A DNA stretch of 64,000 nt from Styela clava. Its lineage: Eukaryota > Chordata > Ascidiacea > Stolidobranchia > Styelidae. Below are positions 13,579 through 25,330 of the stretch, one piece after another (the stretch's first letter is position 1; every line of letters starts with the position of its first letter). The position numbers and the translations under genes are program-made. Location of the stretch: contig NC_135252.1 in the NCBI RefSeq assembly GCF_964204865.1, positions 2,356,001-2,420,000 on the forward strand, read 5' to 3'. The notes beneath the pieces were generated by a model. The model ran no database searches, was not told the DNA's origin, and saw nothing but the letters and a program-made list of their open reading frames with translations.

Positions 13579-15514
13579 ATGATGCCAGTCTTTGATTTTG
13601 AACGTGCTGGATATACACTGGTCTTGGCAACGATACACGAAGCGGACATGAAGAGCTTAGAAATGAATACAGCCGCATATGACTACACAACATGGCAAGT
13701 TATGCAGGAATATATGCCAAGAGATATGTTGGCGGACTTCAGAAAAAAATTTCGATTTTTTGATCCTGAAAAAACTGGATTAATCAAATTAGAGGTAAGC
13801 GAATGTTTCCTGATTGGGAGAGTTTTTATTCACTTAATTACCAAATTTTACATAAAATAGTGCTCGGTAAAATAAATACAATTTTGAATCAAGTGTACTT
13901 ATAACAAAAGTTAATTATGAAAACTTTGATTGCTAATAAAAGGTATGTATAAATTTGCAGGATGTTGTTACGACTCTTCGAAACATGGGACAAAATGTAT
14001 CGATGGAACACGTGAGGATAGTGTTGCAAGAATTAATAGGAGCCCAATCTACCAAAAACTGCTTGGAATTTGTAGACTTCAAAGAATACCTCGCCGTATT
14101 ATCAACCATGGTCACGGTAAGTCAAAAAATTTTGATTAAATATAATATCCATTGCTATAGTTTCGGTTTTGTTGCAAAGGCTTCAAAATCGCAGACGCAA
14201 ACTCACAGTTTCGTGTCTGTAAAGACGCACAGCAGTACATTTCTCACTGCGCAATTATGAAGTATACATAAATTAAAAAATAAACATGAACGCTCCTAAT
14301 AAGGCTAATTTATAATGCCCCAGGCCAGATATATTCATCGCGAGATTATTTCTCCCTTACTGTATCAGTGAAACTGATCGCTAGATATAGAACGCCTCCT
14401 CGTTCGTACATTACTAATGAGGAGTGGCTGATGACTTACGCATTAAATTTTATCTCAAACCCGAAAAGCAATTTCATTAAAATTTCATACAATCCGTTGT
14501 ATAAATTTCTATGTAAAATGTATCGACGATTCACATTTTTGAAAAAGGGACCAAATAGTATTATGTGTTGTGAAAATGAAATTTATAATTAATCATTTTC
14601 CTCATTTTACAGAACTGCATACCAGAAGACGAAATGTATCTCGTTTTCCGCCAATTCGATAAAGATGGTGACGGTTACATAACAGCCGAAGAGCTAAAAG
14701 ATTTGCTCTTGCGACTTGGTGACGACATCTCTGAAAATGAAATCACGGTGAGTGATGTCATAAATAACTCCTAGTTAAATATTTATAAGTGTGTTTATAA
14801 TATGACATGTCGTTTGTTCTGCCAAGCTGAATATTTCAAATTGTTTCGATTATTCATACGCATGTGTGATAATAAGAATGAGTTTTAAATTCATGCCTCT
14901 CATATATAATGAGCTGTATAATATTTTTTGATTTTTTTTTTAAATCCTTCGCAATATATTTATATTTTTCATTTTTCTCGTTACAGGCCATGATTCGTGA
15001 AGCTGACAGGGATGGGGACGGTAGAGTGAGCTACAATGAATTTATTTGCGTAATGACAAACTCGGAAGTACCATCCAGTGACATTTCTGAAGAATCCAGC
15101 TGCTCTGATTCGTTGTCTTCATCACGCTCAGACCTTTCTTTGTCGGATAAAGAAGAAGAAAAGGGAGAACCAGAAAGCGACCACGAAACACTTCTGGAAA
15201 AAGGAAACACAATCTCGCCAAACATTTCTCTTACGTCATGTGAGAGCACAGTTCCAGAAAATATGAAAGAAGAAGAACAACCGCCCAGAACAAGAAAATT
15301 GAGTCTCTCGGATTTGTTCTCCCGTCCGCAACGCAAACGACCCACCCGTCCTCATCGGACGAGCTGTCCCAATCTGTCCACTCCTGACCAATGCATAAAT
15401 GCAAACGTTAAACAAAGCAAAGAAATAAACTCGAAATCAAGTCGTCAATTTAGTTTGTCCAACAGCGCCGCATTCTTGCGCAATGCCTTCAAGAGAAGGT
15501 CGAAGCGCACTTAA
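13579..15514 (+). CDS. Calmodulin-like EF-hand protein with Ser-rich acidic/basic tail
   Basis: Four coding exons join in frame with phase-0 introns and GT-AG borders: 13579-13794, 13961-14116, 14613-14747 and 14987-15514. The product has 344 residues. EF1 (loop at about residues 62-73, starting DPEKTG) is degenerate and EF2 (about 90-118) has no canonical loop. EF3 (140-151, DKDGDGYITAEE) and EF4 (176-187, DRDGDGRVSYNE) have complete calcium-binding loops. The spacing is that of the calmodulin/troponin C family. After residue 195 comes a tail of about 150 residues: first Ser/Asp/Glu-rich, then Arg/Lys-rich with possible basophilic kinase sites (RKLS, RQFS). I infer a calcium sensor with binding restricted to the C-lobe; its target is unknown. 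The first in-frame ATG after the stop at 13540-13542 is 13579; the ATG at 13648 is an alternative. An upstream exon cannot be excluded. Confidence 0.85.
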
Positions 15515-16035
15515 ATGTATTGACCTTGCGAAGCAATTATTCAAAAACCTTAACGGAACAGCTTATATTACTATTTTCGACAATCCAATACGACGTACTT
15601 GATGGAATACTACGAATGCGGCCACTGTGACATATTTAAATCTTCAATAATAATCGTACTCACACTGTATTGCTTTTTACTTGTATATTTTTGTCATAAA
15701 ACTTCCCGCAATGTCAAAGTTAACCCACAGTAATATAACATTTTCAACAATTTTTTTACAACAAACAACTTTGTTACATGAACGTGAAGAAGCACAAATT
15801 GAATAGTAGCTTCATCATTATCGCCCAATCATATTTATCATCTCCCAAGAGTTAATCGGAGCCATGATAAAGAGCGGCCTCCGTCATTATCCACTGAGTT
15901 GAAATAACTTAAAACCTCTCAGTATCTTTATGAGAAAAATGTTGTTTTTATTGTTCATTGTGCCATGAGATATGTTATGATTATTTTTATTTATTTATTA
16001 TTTTAAATATCAACTAACCCACAGTTTCAGCTTGA

Positions 16036-16041
16036 AATAAA
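16036..16041 (+). terminator. Candidate polyadenylation signal of the EF-hand gene
   Basis: AATAAA about 520 nt downstream of the stop codon at 15512-15514. Further AATAAA-like motifs follow within 40 nt. The assignment rests on position only. Confidence 0.4.
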
Positions 16042-18411
16042 TGATAATTTATGGAAAATAAAATAATCCGATATATATATAACGGAAAGATTGATCGTTG
16101 ACTAGCAGGAAAGAAACGTAAAATGGCAGTGTAGTAAAATAGTATAATTTGAACTCAAGATGAAAAAAAATTTGTAATATTTGAACCTGAGCAGTATAGA
16201 AGACATTGGTCAGTCTCTCTTTGCGCAAATCCTATAGCGCCATATTGTTACATGTGAGCGAATGAAAGTTTAGAATCTATCACGCTAACAATAAAACTGG
16301 ACGATGGAAACATGTAACAATATTTGTCTCATCTACATATATCATATGATTGACGATACGGAAAAAGTAGTGGGCGAAGACGTCAATATATATATAAAAT
16401 CAATTTTGCGACAGCATTAGCCTATATTGCTTGTAGAACAATGGGATTATCTTTGCTGATTGTAATTTATCTCGTGCCATAATAGAGGGGGGTATATTTA
16501 AAATTAGACTCGAATCTGTCTTTTTATTATGCATGATATACAAACTTGCTTTGTCGTATAATGGACCGAGCTCGACTTGCAGTTAGAAAAAAATATTTCG
16601 GACTAATTCAATGAATTTACCAAAAGGGTTTGAAATCCTTTATGATTGCGCCGCGTAAATAAAACCAACCTGGGACTTTGGCAAGGCTTCGATGCGCGAT
16701 TTCACACAAAATCTACTAAATATTATGAAATAAATGAGTTTTTATTATTTTTATAATTCAATTTTGCAATTTGCAAAACACATCTTTTATACGCCCCATA
16801 TGAGGATCAAGAAGAGAAGTCGCATACTAATATCAGATTACATTCTGATCGAAATTGACTAAAGTTGTATAAAATATTTGGAATGCAATAGTGTATAATA
16901 GTGACAGAAATCCTGTCGTTGTTATGGTCTTTGCGTCTCTCTCCATAAGTGAGAGGTTCTAACTTAATTTTATTGAAAATAAAAACATATTTCGATAAAT
17001 CAGGTTGGCTGTATTCTTAAATATACCAAAAAGACTTTTAGCTATATTAAAGTTTCCGTTTTCCGATGCCATTCACAAAGTATATACATACAGCCGTAAA
17101 ATATGTATTAAGTCTGGTCGACAAACGGTGTAGATTCTAGACGCCAAAATAGTTTCGGTCTTCAACAATATTGTAACTTTCCAGACAATAGCAAATGAAA
17201 CAATACGTCTATTTGGCGTCATAAAGCTATGAATTTACCTGTCATCATTTCCGGTATAGTTTTCGCATATTGTTTGACAATATCATTTTCCGTTTCGGCG
17301 TGATAATGTATACGTAATGTTATGAGTCGAGACAGGATGTTAATGGACGAAGTTTCAAATCGATATCGAGCAGGTAGACATAAGCTCGTGGATTTGTGAC
17401 GTCGTCAATGACTTGCTGTGGCATTCTACAACGGAAGTCGGATTGAAAAAGGGAGAAATTGTCTATTCAATACGCTCATATTGAAGAGTGTATAAAGTTC
17501 AATGTTTATTATGTGTAAATTTGATAAACCCAAATATGATGGCATGAACACCATCGAAATCATAGCTAATAGAGTTGTATATATCTTTATTTGATAGCTT
17601 AACAGTAGAATGATATTTTGTAAAATATTCTCGAATCAATTCCATTCGTTATACAGGCACACAGAGCACAATACAGAGTAAAAAAAATTTGACACAACAG
17701 TTCCCACTTTCGTATCTATTGTTTAGAAGTTTTATTCATACGAAACACCAAATACTAGAAAACAATTTCATGAATAGTAGAATAAAAATGTAGTGACGTG
17801 TTAATTTTGATACGTTTGAGCATTTCTACTCATGAGAATTGTTCTGCATTAAATAAAACATGTAAAGCGTATCTTCAAAAATCGAACTAACAATCGTTGG
17901 TTATTGTCAGTCATATATGCTATTTTCGTCAAATCCATCCATCAAAATAATTCAGTTTCCACAAGTGGGTATTTCCTCGTGAGGTCTAAACACCATGACT
18001 GAGAAACGCGCCACTCGATTCCGCCTCCGGGAATATGTCGTGTTTGGTTTACAGGAGCAAGTAATATACGATTGCTGCCAATAAATTCTATTTTAATTCT
18101 GTAGTAAACCGGTTGAGACGGATTCATAGATATTTCAAATCATTATTCTTGTACACCTAATGTGGTATGGTATATTTATATATTTTCTAAGCGATATGAT
18201 GTCAAATATCCAACACTAATAAATGCCAAAATGAACGAAACAAATGAATCGTAACAAATAGTATCGACTTATGATCTAGTTTTAGTAGCACGTGTGCAAA
18301 TATACAGACGACCGTAATGCACTGCAGTTATAATATAAAAATATCTTTAGGTACATTAGTCACCAATTTTTTTCTCTAATTTATTTTTCCTACGTTTCCG
18401 ACTGTTTATTA
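16042..18411. other. Intergenic, no supported gene
   Basis: AT-rich sequence downstream of the EF-hand gene. The short open frame at 17942-18127 (-) gives no recognisable protein. No RNA gene or clear repeat was found. Confidence 0.4.
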
Positions 18412-18792
18412 CTTATCGATTTTAATCGGTAAGTATGTTGATAGGTATTTGTCTGTATGTCTGTATGTTTGTCTGTTAGATGCACGCGATATCTCACGAA
18501 AGCGAGATTGAATCTGCTCCAAATTTTGCATGTGCATTCATCTTATCTCGGACCAGAAGCCTATTGATTTTGGGCGAATTATGTCGTATAATTAGCGAGT
18601 TATCAATCAATTATTGATATAGTGATCTAGATTTTTGTAAAGCGAGAGAATTTTGAGACCCGCCGAGTGTGTGTATGCGATGCGCAGTGCGCAAGTTACA
18701 AGAGCGGATAAATCGAAACTGCAGTTTCTGTTTTGGGGGACCCCCTAACTATCGATCGATAAGTCTTCGGTTTCCAACCGATATTCTCGTTT
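18412..18792. repeat. Dispersed repeat with palindromic ends, copy 1
   Basis: The unit opens with cttatcgat and closes with atcgataagtcttcgg, so its ends are complementary. The core phrases gcgatatctcacgaa, gaatctgctccaaattttgc and aattatgtcgtataattagc recur at 28667-28896 in the same orientation. This longer copy also has a G+C-richer segment (18655-18735) that is missing from the second copy. It is probably a nonautonomous DNA element or other short interspersed repeat. No target duplication was identified. Confidence 0.75.
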
Positions 18793-19730
18793 TCTAGATT
18801 ACTGAACATCGATCGTCTTTGCTGCCAATCTGTCAAAAAGTAGACAAATATTTTTTTTACTATTCGCCACTTTGATATCCAAAAGCAACAAATTCATGTG
18901 GTCATGCAAGAAATAACATATGCTTTAGCGTAAATTGGTAATAACAGTACATGGACTTGCTTTCGAAAAACAGTTTTTGAAAAATAATGAAAAACTTGTT
19001 TTTTATAGCTGGATGCTCAAAGCGACGCCTGCGAACAAACTAGAAAACAAAAAGGCCCGATGTCGTGGGAGAATATCAATCCTTGGTTTAAAGCCACAAC
19101 CGGATCACAGTTCAGTATATATGCGAAATACTAAATTGTTAATTTTTTTTAAACCAGAACCTTATCCAAGGTCACATACTTCGTTAATAGGTATCGTATT
19201 CGCTAAAATAAATAAATATAGTGCCTATTACTTATAAGTAACAATTTGAACAAGCTCATCAACTAGAAAAACCTCATTAGAAGAACCTAATCTTGGAAAG
19301 ATATTTTTAACGGTATACAATCAGATAGTATCGTGTACTAACAAATCCATATTAACGGATATATATAGCAATTGGTGTTTGTTATTTATATATAAGTTTA
19401 AATTATAATCGTAAAACATGTCAATCAATAGTTGAGGGATAATTGGAACACCTGGGACACGAATTTTTCTTTTTATCGTTTAAAAAATAGCTTTTCTCCT
19501 AAACTATTACTTTGATTTATTCCTAAATTTTCTATGAATGCTATGAGATCTGATATTTCATCCAAAATTTCACTTCATTATATTTTACTCTGGGAACACG
19601 GTTTTATCTGAATCATGTAGCATAGATCATCTTTACAGAACCTGGAAAAGTTTTGAAAGTATGCGCACCGTTACCAGTACCCTGATACAGGTACCGTTAA
19701 GTTACCGTTGCTGTTCAGGTTCTTTCACGA
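18793..19730. other. Intergenic, no supported gene
   Basis: AT-rich sequence. The open frame at 18935-19237 (+) has no recognisable domain and looks like chance. Confidence 0.4.
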
Positions 19731-20528
19731 TGCGGTATGATTTTGCGGAAATTGATGACAAAACATTTCGTTTATGGACTTTGTGTCCATATATTTGAGA
19801 ATAGCTCTCTTGTTAGTTATATATTAGTTCTGTATTTGCAAATTTAACAAAGTCAATAAATTTCGTCGTTTTGGATGCCTCTTTGTACATGTAGTCCTAT
19901 TTAGCCGGCTTGTCCATGGGAATGGGATTCCCGTGGGATGGGATAGGACAACACACATTTGTATTTCCCATGGGACAAGTGGGACACGAAAACCGTATGA
20001 TTTTCGGTGAAATGATGGTGAAACATTTCGTTATAGACTTCGTCTCCATATATTTGAGCATAGCTCTCTTGTTAGTTAGAAAGAGCAAACTATATTTAGC
20101 ATTAACAATATACTTCGTGAAGCTCAATCGATCGATGGACACATGTATAATAGTTATGTATATAATTTTAACAGAGACCGTAAATTTTGTTGTTTTGCAT
20201 GTCTATTCGTACATGTAGTCCTATTAAGTAGATGCTAAACCTAAATTTAACAATTTTTATTGAATTTTTTCCAATATGAATCCCATGGGATGGGATGGGA
20301 CAGGCATAATTGCTATGGAATGGGATGGAAATGGGACAAAAAATATTTCCCATGGACAAGCCTGCTATTTAGTAAACGCTAACTAAACCTAAACCTAAAC
20401 TAACCTAAATTTAGAATTTTTTAATGAAAATTATTTCCAATGGAAATCCCATGGGATGGGATGGGACAGGCATAAATTTTCATGGGATGGGATAGGACCG
20501 AAAAATATGTCCCATGGACAAACCTGAA
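19731..20528. repeat. Older copy of the CCCATGGGATGGGA repeat family, split by a younger copy
   Basis: The outer sequence (about 19731-19904 plus 20373-20528) contains the series tgtccatatatttgag, tagctctcttgttagtta, acatgtagtcctatttag, taaacgctaactaaacc, cccatgggatgggatgggac and cccatggacaaacctg. The same series in the same order occurs inside the element at 19905-20364. Removing that element together with one 8-bp duplication makes the outer copy continuous. The left end of the outer copy is unclear. Confidence 0.7.
19905..20364. mobile_element. 460-bp element with CAGGCTTGTCCATGGG ends, inserted in its own family
   Basis: The left end is ccggcttgtccatgggaa and the right end, reversed, is caggcttgtccatgggaa. 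It is flanked by perfect 8-bp direct repeats, ctatttag (19897-19904 and 20365-20372), typical of hAT transposition. The interior has several GGGATGGGA/CCCATGGGA motifs near both ends and no transposase-length frame. The host sequence is a related copy of the same family. Confidence 0.85.
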
Positions 20529-22092
20529 CATGGATGACATTGCGGTAGTCATTTCACCTCCGTGTTCATATTTAAGCATTGTTATCTTGAGAAATATTTA
20601 TTACAAACACTTTATCAGCTTTCGAATCCTTCACTTTACTTCTGGAAAATTTTGAACCTTTTCTTAGATGAAATCGATAAAACACGCATTGATGTGTCAA
20701 AATCATCTTTATGGTCTTTGCATGCCTAGACTACCAAATTACAGTTTTTGACAAACCTTGCGACACCGCTATCAGACATTTTCAAATAACGGGACTCTTA
20801 CAGTGATTGTGCTAAAAATTCCTGCTTATTATTTTTGAATCGTAGAGCGTGAATTTCAGCTACAACTTATATTGAAATAGGTTTATACTATTTGTCGTTC
20901 ATATTATAATTACTTTTATATTTTGATGAGACAAAATTCTATTTACTGTTTGTCGGAATAAATATTTAAATTATAGTTTCTTGTCCTTATTTATTTGCGA
21001 TCAAGGTGACGATTTCAACCCGAGAAATGTTTTTGTACAAAATAATGATGATTAGTAGTTTCAATCCCGGCACCAGTCACGGCCACTCTCTCGGGTCTTA
21101 AAATAGCATTGATCAAACAATTGAAAGGTAATTGATATATATATATCAATTTTAACAGGTTTATCATACGTAACCGAATTATTCTTTCGCGCGTTTAAAG
21201 ATAATTAATCATACGTAACCGAATTATTCTTTCGCGCGTTTAAAAGATAATTAATATTAATTATATCTTGAAACGTACCCCAGCCAGAATCAATCAATCC
21301 ATCATCATTTATTCGTCAACACAGTATAAACGTATCATAAAAAACATTACAAATAACAAAAGGAAACTAACTTGATTTGATGACAGGAGTCGAAGGAGTC
21401 AAAGGGTCTTCATGCAGCGACACCTACAATGCTCACCAAAACACTCCAATGAATGTTTTAGAGAAATGAAGAACATTTTTTAAAAACAAACCTTATTAAT
21501 TCAGTCTTGTCTCTTGACCAATTCGGATAGCACGTTAAAACGTTGACTCAATTATCATAAAATGAAAAATAGACCAACATTTTAAAAATATGGGATTTTG
21601 TTCAAGGTACTAAATATTCAATAAAAAATGAAGCTATGAAGTTTATTTAAAACATGAAGTTTTTTTGCTCCTGTCCTCGTCAGGAGTTTATTACATTTTA
21701 AGCAGGTTTTATTTTCAAATATTCAAGACACAGAATCTGTTGAACCTAAGTCTTAAAATAGGATACAGAATTTTCCTGTATATACACAAAATAGTTTGTT
21801 ACTCTGTAGGTGTCAAAAACAAAATGTATAATTGTACACGTCGTGCATATTTAATGGAAATTAAATCTAATTATTGGATTAAGTTGCCCCTTTATACGTC
21901 ATCGCTTCTGACGAATTATTGCTCATGGCGCTTCTATTACCATTGTTTATCAACTATTTTTCTTATATACATTGCTTTATTCTAAAAATATAGCTCTGAC
22001 CTCAACTTATGTGTGCCTAAATAATTTACTACGCTTTAAATATATGAAAATTCGTTTACTTTTTTTTGGATGAAATACCTGACTGTGTATAG
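20529..22092. other. Intergenic stretch with small repeats
   Basis: No gene is supported. A LINE-like tail on the minus strand ends near 21290: read in reverse it is aataaatgatgatgg followed by attgattgatt. A 45-bp tandem duplication lies at 21163-21253. The frame at 21665-21985 (+) is AT-rich with no recognisable product. Confidence 0.4.
21163..21253. repeat. Tandem duplication, two 45-bp units
   Basis: The unit atcatacgtaaccgaattattctttcgcgcgtttaaagataatta begins at 21163 and again at 21208. The two copies differ by about one inserted A. The near-identity suggests a recent local duplication. Confidence 0.9.
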
Positions 22093-22230
22093 CAGTGATT
22101 CTCAAACTAGGGTTTGAGAGCCGCATGCGGCTTCCGTTAATGTTTTGAAAATAAATTATTTTCAAAGAAAAATTTCATTGAAAACTAATCATTGACCCGA
22201 AATTAAAATGCTGAAGTCTATTAGTTAGTC

Positions 22231-22758
22231 ATAACTCGATGATTATTTTAATTTCTATAGCATTTTAATTTTGTTCCAGTAATCGAAAATAGTCTCGAAA
22301 AATCTGGCGATCATCTCAAGCAGCTACTGCACCTTGCATCCTCAACGATTACGATCCGCTTTGACAAACTTATTAGAAATCAAAGCTTAAATAAATAGAA
22401 TAGATTTCCCCGTGTTTATTTGCGTAGCGTTGGCTAACCTATAAGATGCAATAGTGACGCAACAGTGAGCGTTTTCGCGGCCAATCGGACACTTTTCACT
22501 TGGAAAGATTTTAGACATGGCTGTAATCATTGGCTTGCTTTCGTGGATTTTCAGTTTTTGTCGCATTTCCAGATCTTATGTATAAATCAAATAACTCGAT
22601 GATTATTTTAATTTCTATAGCATTTTAATTTTGTTCCAGTAATCGAAAATAGTCTCGAAAAATCTGGCGATCATCTCAAGCAGCTACTGCACCTTGCATC
22701 TTCAACGATTACGACCCGCTTTGACAAACTTATTAGAAATCAAAGCCTAAATAAATAG
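22231..22758. repeat. 168-bp direct repeat with exact 360-bp offset inside the hAT element
   Basis: 22231-22398 and 22591-22758 align without gaps and differ at about three positions (c/t near 22341, t/c near 22353, t/c near 22387). The 192 bp between the copies are not repeated again before the nested insertion. This looks like a partial tandem duplication in which the nested element truncated the second unit. Confidence 0.9.
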
Positions 22759-22766
22759 CTGTTAGG

Positions 22767-24270
22767 CTAGGATGGGCAAAATTGAATTTTTTTTTCGAAT
22801 CAAAAAATTTGAAAATTTTTTTTTATACATAACAGGGATCCAGAACTTCGGAGGTCGATACTCCATTTGGAAATAATAGAAACATTAAAAAGTCGGCAAT
22901 AAAGCGTTTTTTATTGGGTAATTTTATCATAATTGCTGATTGTCTTTGTCATCGCGATCGTTTTGGCGTCGATATCCTAAAGTTGGTATTCTATATTTCC
23001 GCCCTTTCTCGTTTTTGCAAGAATAAGCGGTCGCCGAATATCGAAATTTCATATTTCTAGTATACCCTTGCGTTCACATCAGCGACAGCTGTTGAATACA
23101 TTAGGACTAATTTTAAAACCAAATTAATTCTATTCTGAGTTTTATCCTCTGTCTTGGATTCGATCTTCCTTATCACCGCTTGTAAATTAACCGTGCATGT
23201 TTAAAGTGAACGGTAACCGAGATGCAGATATTTATTATAATGATATTTGAGTTTCTCATGCTTTTCTATGGTGTCCGTATTATTTAAGTATTAGATAGAT
23301 AAACCTAGCAAATTTACGATTGCGTGAATCCTGCATGTTGATTTAAAATAGCGATTAAATAAATTGGCAATAAAGGCATTTCTAGGCCTTTGTGCTTAAT
23401 AGAGAGTCAGACTCTAATTATACCTGATTCCTTCAAGTTTTAACGTTTTTTTTCAACAAAACAACACCCCGATGGTTATTATAGCTAAAATACTTACTGA
23501 GTAATGCTCAATTTTCTTTACGGAATTTGCGAATTCAGCACTTCGCTTAATGATTTCGATTATGTCATACCTTGAGGCTTAATTATTACTGCCCAAATAC
23601 TTCAAAATTTAACAATTGTAATCATTTTCGATGATAATAGACGCAACAATTCGTGAACGAGTCAGTGCTTTACAGGGAGTAGGACATGACATTTCTTATC
23701 AGGTTACAACTTAATAATGAGTGTTTTCCATACAAGTAACTCATACCACCTTTGGAAAAACTTTTGGTCATTTTTAAATCCATGCTATTTACATAACTAG
23801 AGTGTTTTAACGACCTAAAATCGCCTTTTTCACAATGAAACACCTAAAAGTCATTTTAACATTTAATTTTAAGCAACTTTATGTTCGGTAATGCAAGAAA
23901 TGGCTAATGACATGTCACCAAGCATGCCGAGTGTAAATCTGGGAAATTTATTTTAAATACCTAATCTGGTTTGACGTTTCTAAATTTACGGAACGGTCGG
24001 TACGTTTTTTTTTGTAAAATGATGAATTGAAAGGATACGTTAGGTGCAAAAATAAGCATATAACACCATAACGCAAAGACGACTTTTCAAATTTTTCTTT
24101 TTTTTTCTGATAGCGAGCGCCGTTGGGAAATCTCGCACAATCCACAATTGAGTTGGAGACGCTCGAGTTCGATGTCCAAGCAGAGCGGCGCAGGTCACGT
24201 GGTACCGGATATCCGAATCGTAAAATGTCCTTCGAATATTTTATTATTCGAAAATTTTGCCCAGCCCTAG
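22767..24270. mobile_element. Nested 1.5-kb element with CTAGGRYTGGGCAAAA-type ends
   Basis: The left end is ctaggatgggcaaaattgaa and the right end, reversed, is ctagggctgggcaaaatttt. These are imperfect terminal inverted repeats. The flanking 8-mers ctgttagg (22759-22766) and ttgttacg (24271-24278) match at six of eight positions, consistent with a degenerate hAT-type duplication. Both ends also carry a poly-T/TTCGAA segment. The interior has no recognised protein. Confidence 0.7.
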
Positions 24271-24509
24271 TTGTTACGTGTGTTGTTGTTACGATGACTT
24301 AGTATTTTAATTGCGCGCTGAAGGTTTGTTGCTATTTTACCTTGCGTTGTTTGTGTGCGGCTCTTCATACCTTTGAGGTTTGAAATGCGGCTCTGGGACT
24401 AAAAAAGTTTGAGAACCACTGGTGTATAGAGTTGACTTGGTTGGAGTACACATTTCCTACATATAGGTCTATTGTATTTTGGTGGAATGCCTTTTTCCAG
24501 AGCTATTCG

Positions 24510-25330
24510 AGTTCGCATCAGAGAGCGTACAATGTGGAATCCTACAGGGCACTATAATTGGCCCATTAAGGTTCATATTATTTGTCAACGATCTTACTCG
24601 CGCCACTTAATTATTGGTCAAACTCTTCGCTGACGATACTGGATTATTCGGAGCCTCCGGTTCGCCAAATGATTTGGAATTGCACATGAACTCTGAAATG
24701 CATAAAATTGCGGCTTGGATGACCGGCAATAAACTAACTATGAATATTGAAGATTCCAAATCTCTTTTAATTAAATCCAATAAGTATATACTCGATTCAA
24801 ATTACCATGAATGGCATATTACTTGAGAATGTGAACTCTTACTAATATATACTTGTGTATACACATTGATAACCAATTAAAATTTGCAACAAATATTAAC
24901 TACATTGCTCGCAGGCTAGCTAGAGCAGCAGGAATATTATTCAAACTTAGAAAATTCCTAACCCCCACCAGCTATGCGATTTGTTTTCCCTATTTCAAGT
25001 ATATCTTCGGTGGAAGCTTATCCTCCACCCTACTTCGCAGATTGGAGCTGTTGCAAAAAAATTCAATCTGAGTTAAAGGTAACGCACCTTCACGATCCCA
25101 ACTTTACCATAAATTTCGAATAATGAAACTTTGCCAAGTCCACAGATTTGGAGCATTGAAATTTATGCACCAGTACTTTAACCGAAAACTTCCAACGGCA
25201 TTCGTAGTATATGTTACCGAGCAGGCCAATGTTCAATAGTATTGCATAGATTCACTTCACAAGATGCCTTCCATGTACCGAGCAGGAATCCATCGAATAC
25301 ATGAGTGTAAAGTTGTGGTATAATTTGTAA
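24510..25330 (+). pseudogene. Non-LTR (LINE) reverse transcriptase remnant
   Basis: Broken frames read QCGILQGTIIGPLRFILFVN, then KLFADDTGLFG with the FADD active-site motif of reverse transcriptases. They continue with the conserved downstream segment (DNQLKFATNINYIARRLARA, GILFKLRKFLTP, RRLELLQKNSI). This is the order seen in the Jockey/CR1/L2 group of LINEs. Stops and frameshifts interrupt it (for example TAA at 24608-24610 and the break near 24826-24850), and the 5' part, endonuclease included, is absent. The fragment begins almost directly at the right target duplication of the hAT element. It is dead. Confidence 0.85.

Larger units (their letters stand above)
22093..24421. mobile_element. 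Nonautonomous hAT transposon (2.33 kb) with perfect 8-bp target duplication
   Basis: The left end is cagtgattctcaaact and the right end, reversed, is cagtggttctcaaact. The flanks are gtgtatag at 22085-22092 and again at 24422-24429, a perfect 8-bp duplication. Near both ends there is a tgcggct motif. No transposase remnant is recognisable. A 168-bp segment is duplicated inside (22231-22398 and 22591-22758) and a second element is inserted at 22767-24270, which accounts for most of the length. The element itself landed just upstream of a reverse-transcriptase fragment. Confidence 0.9.

Noticed and set aside
15031..15345. A 104-codon minus-strand open frame
   Set aside because: It lies antisense to the last exon of the EF-hand gene, whose plus-strand frame is supported by EF-hand loops and splice sites. 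The Ser-rich composition produces the shadow.
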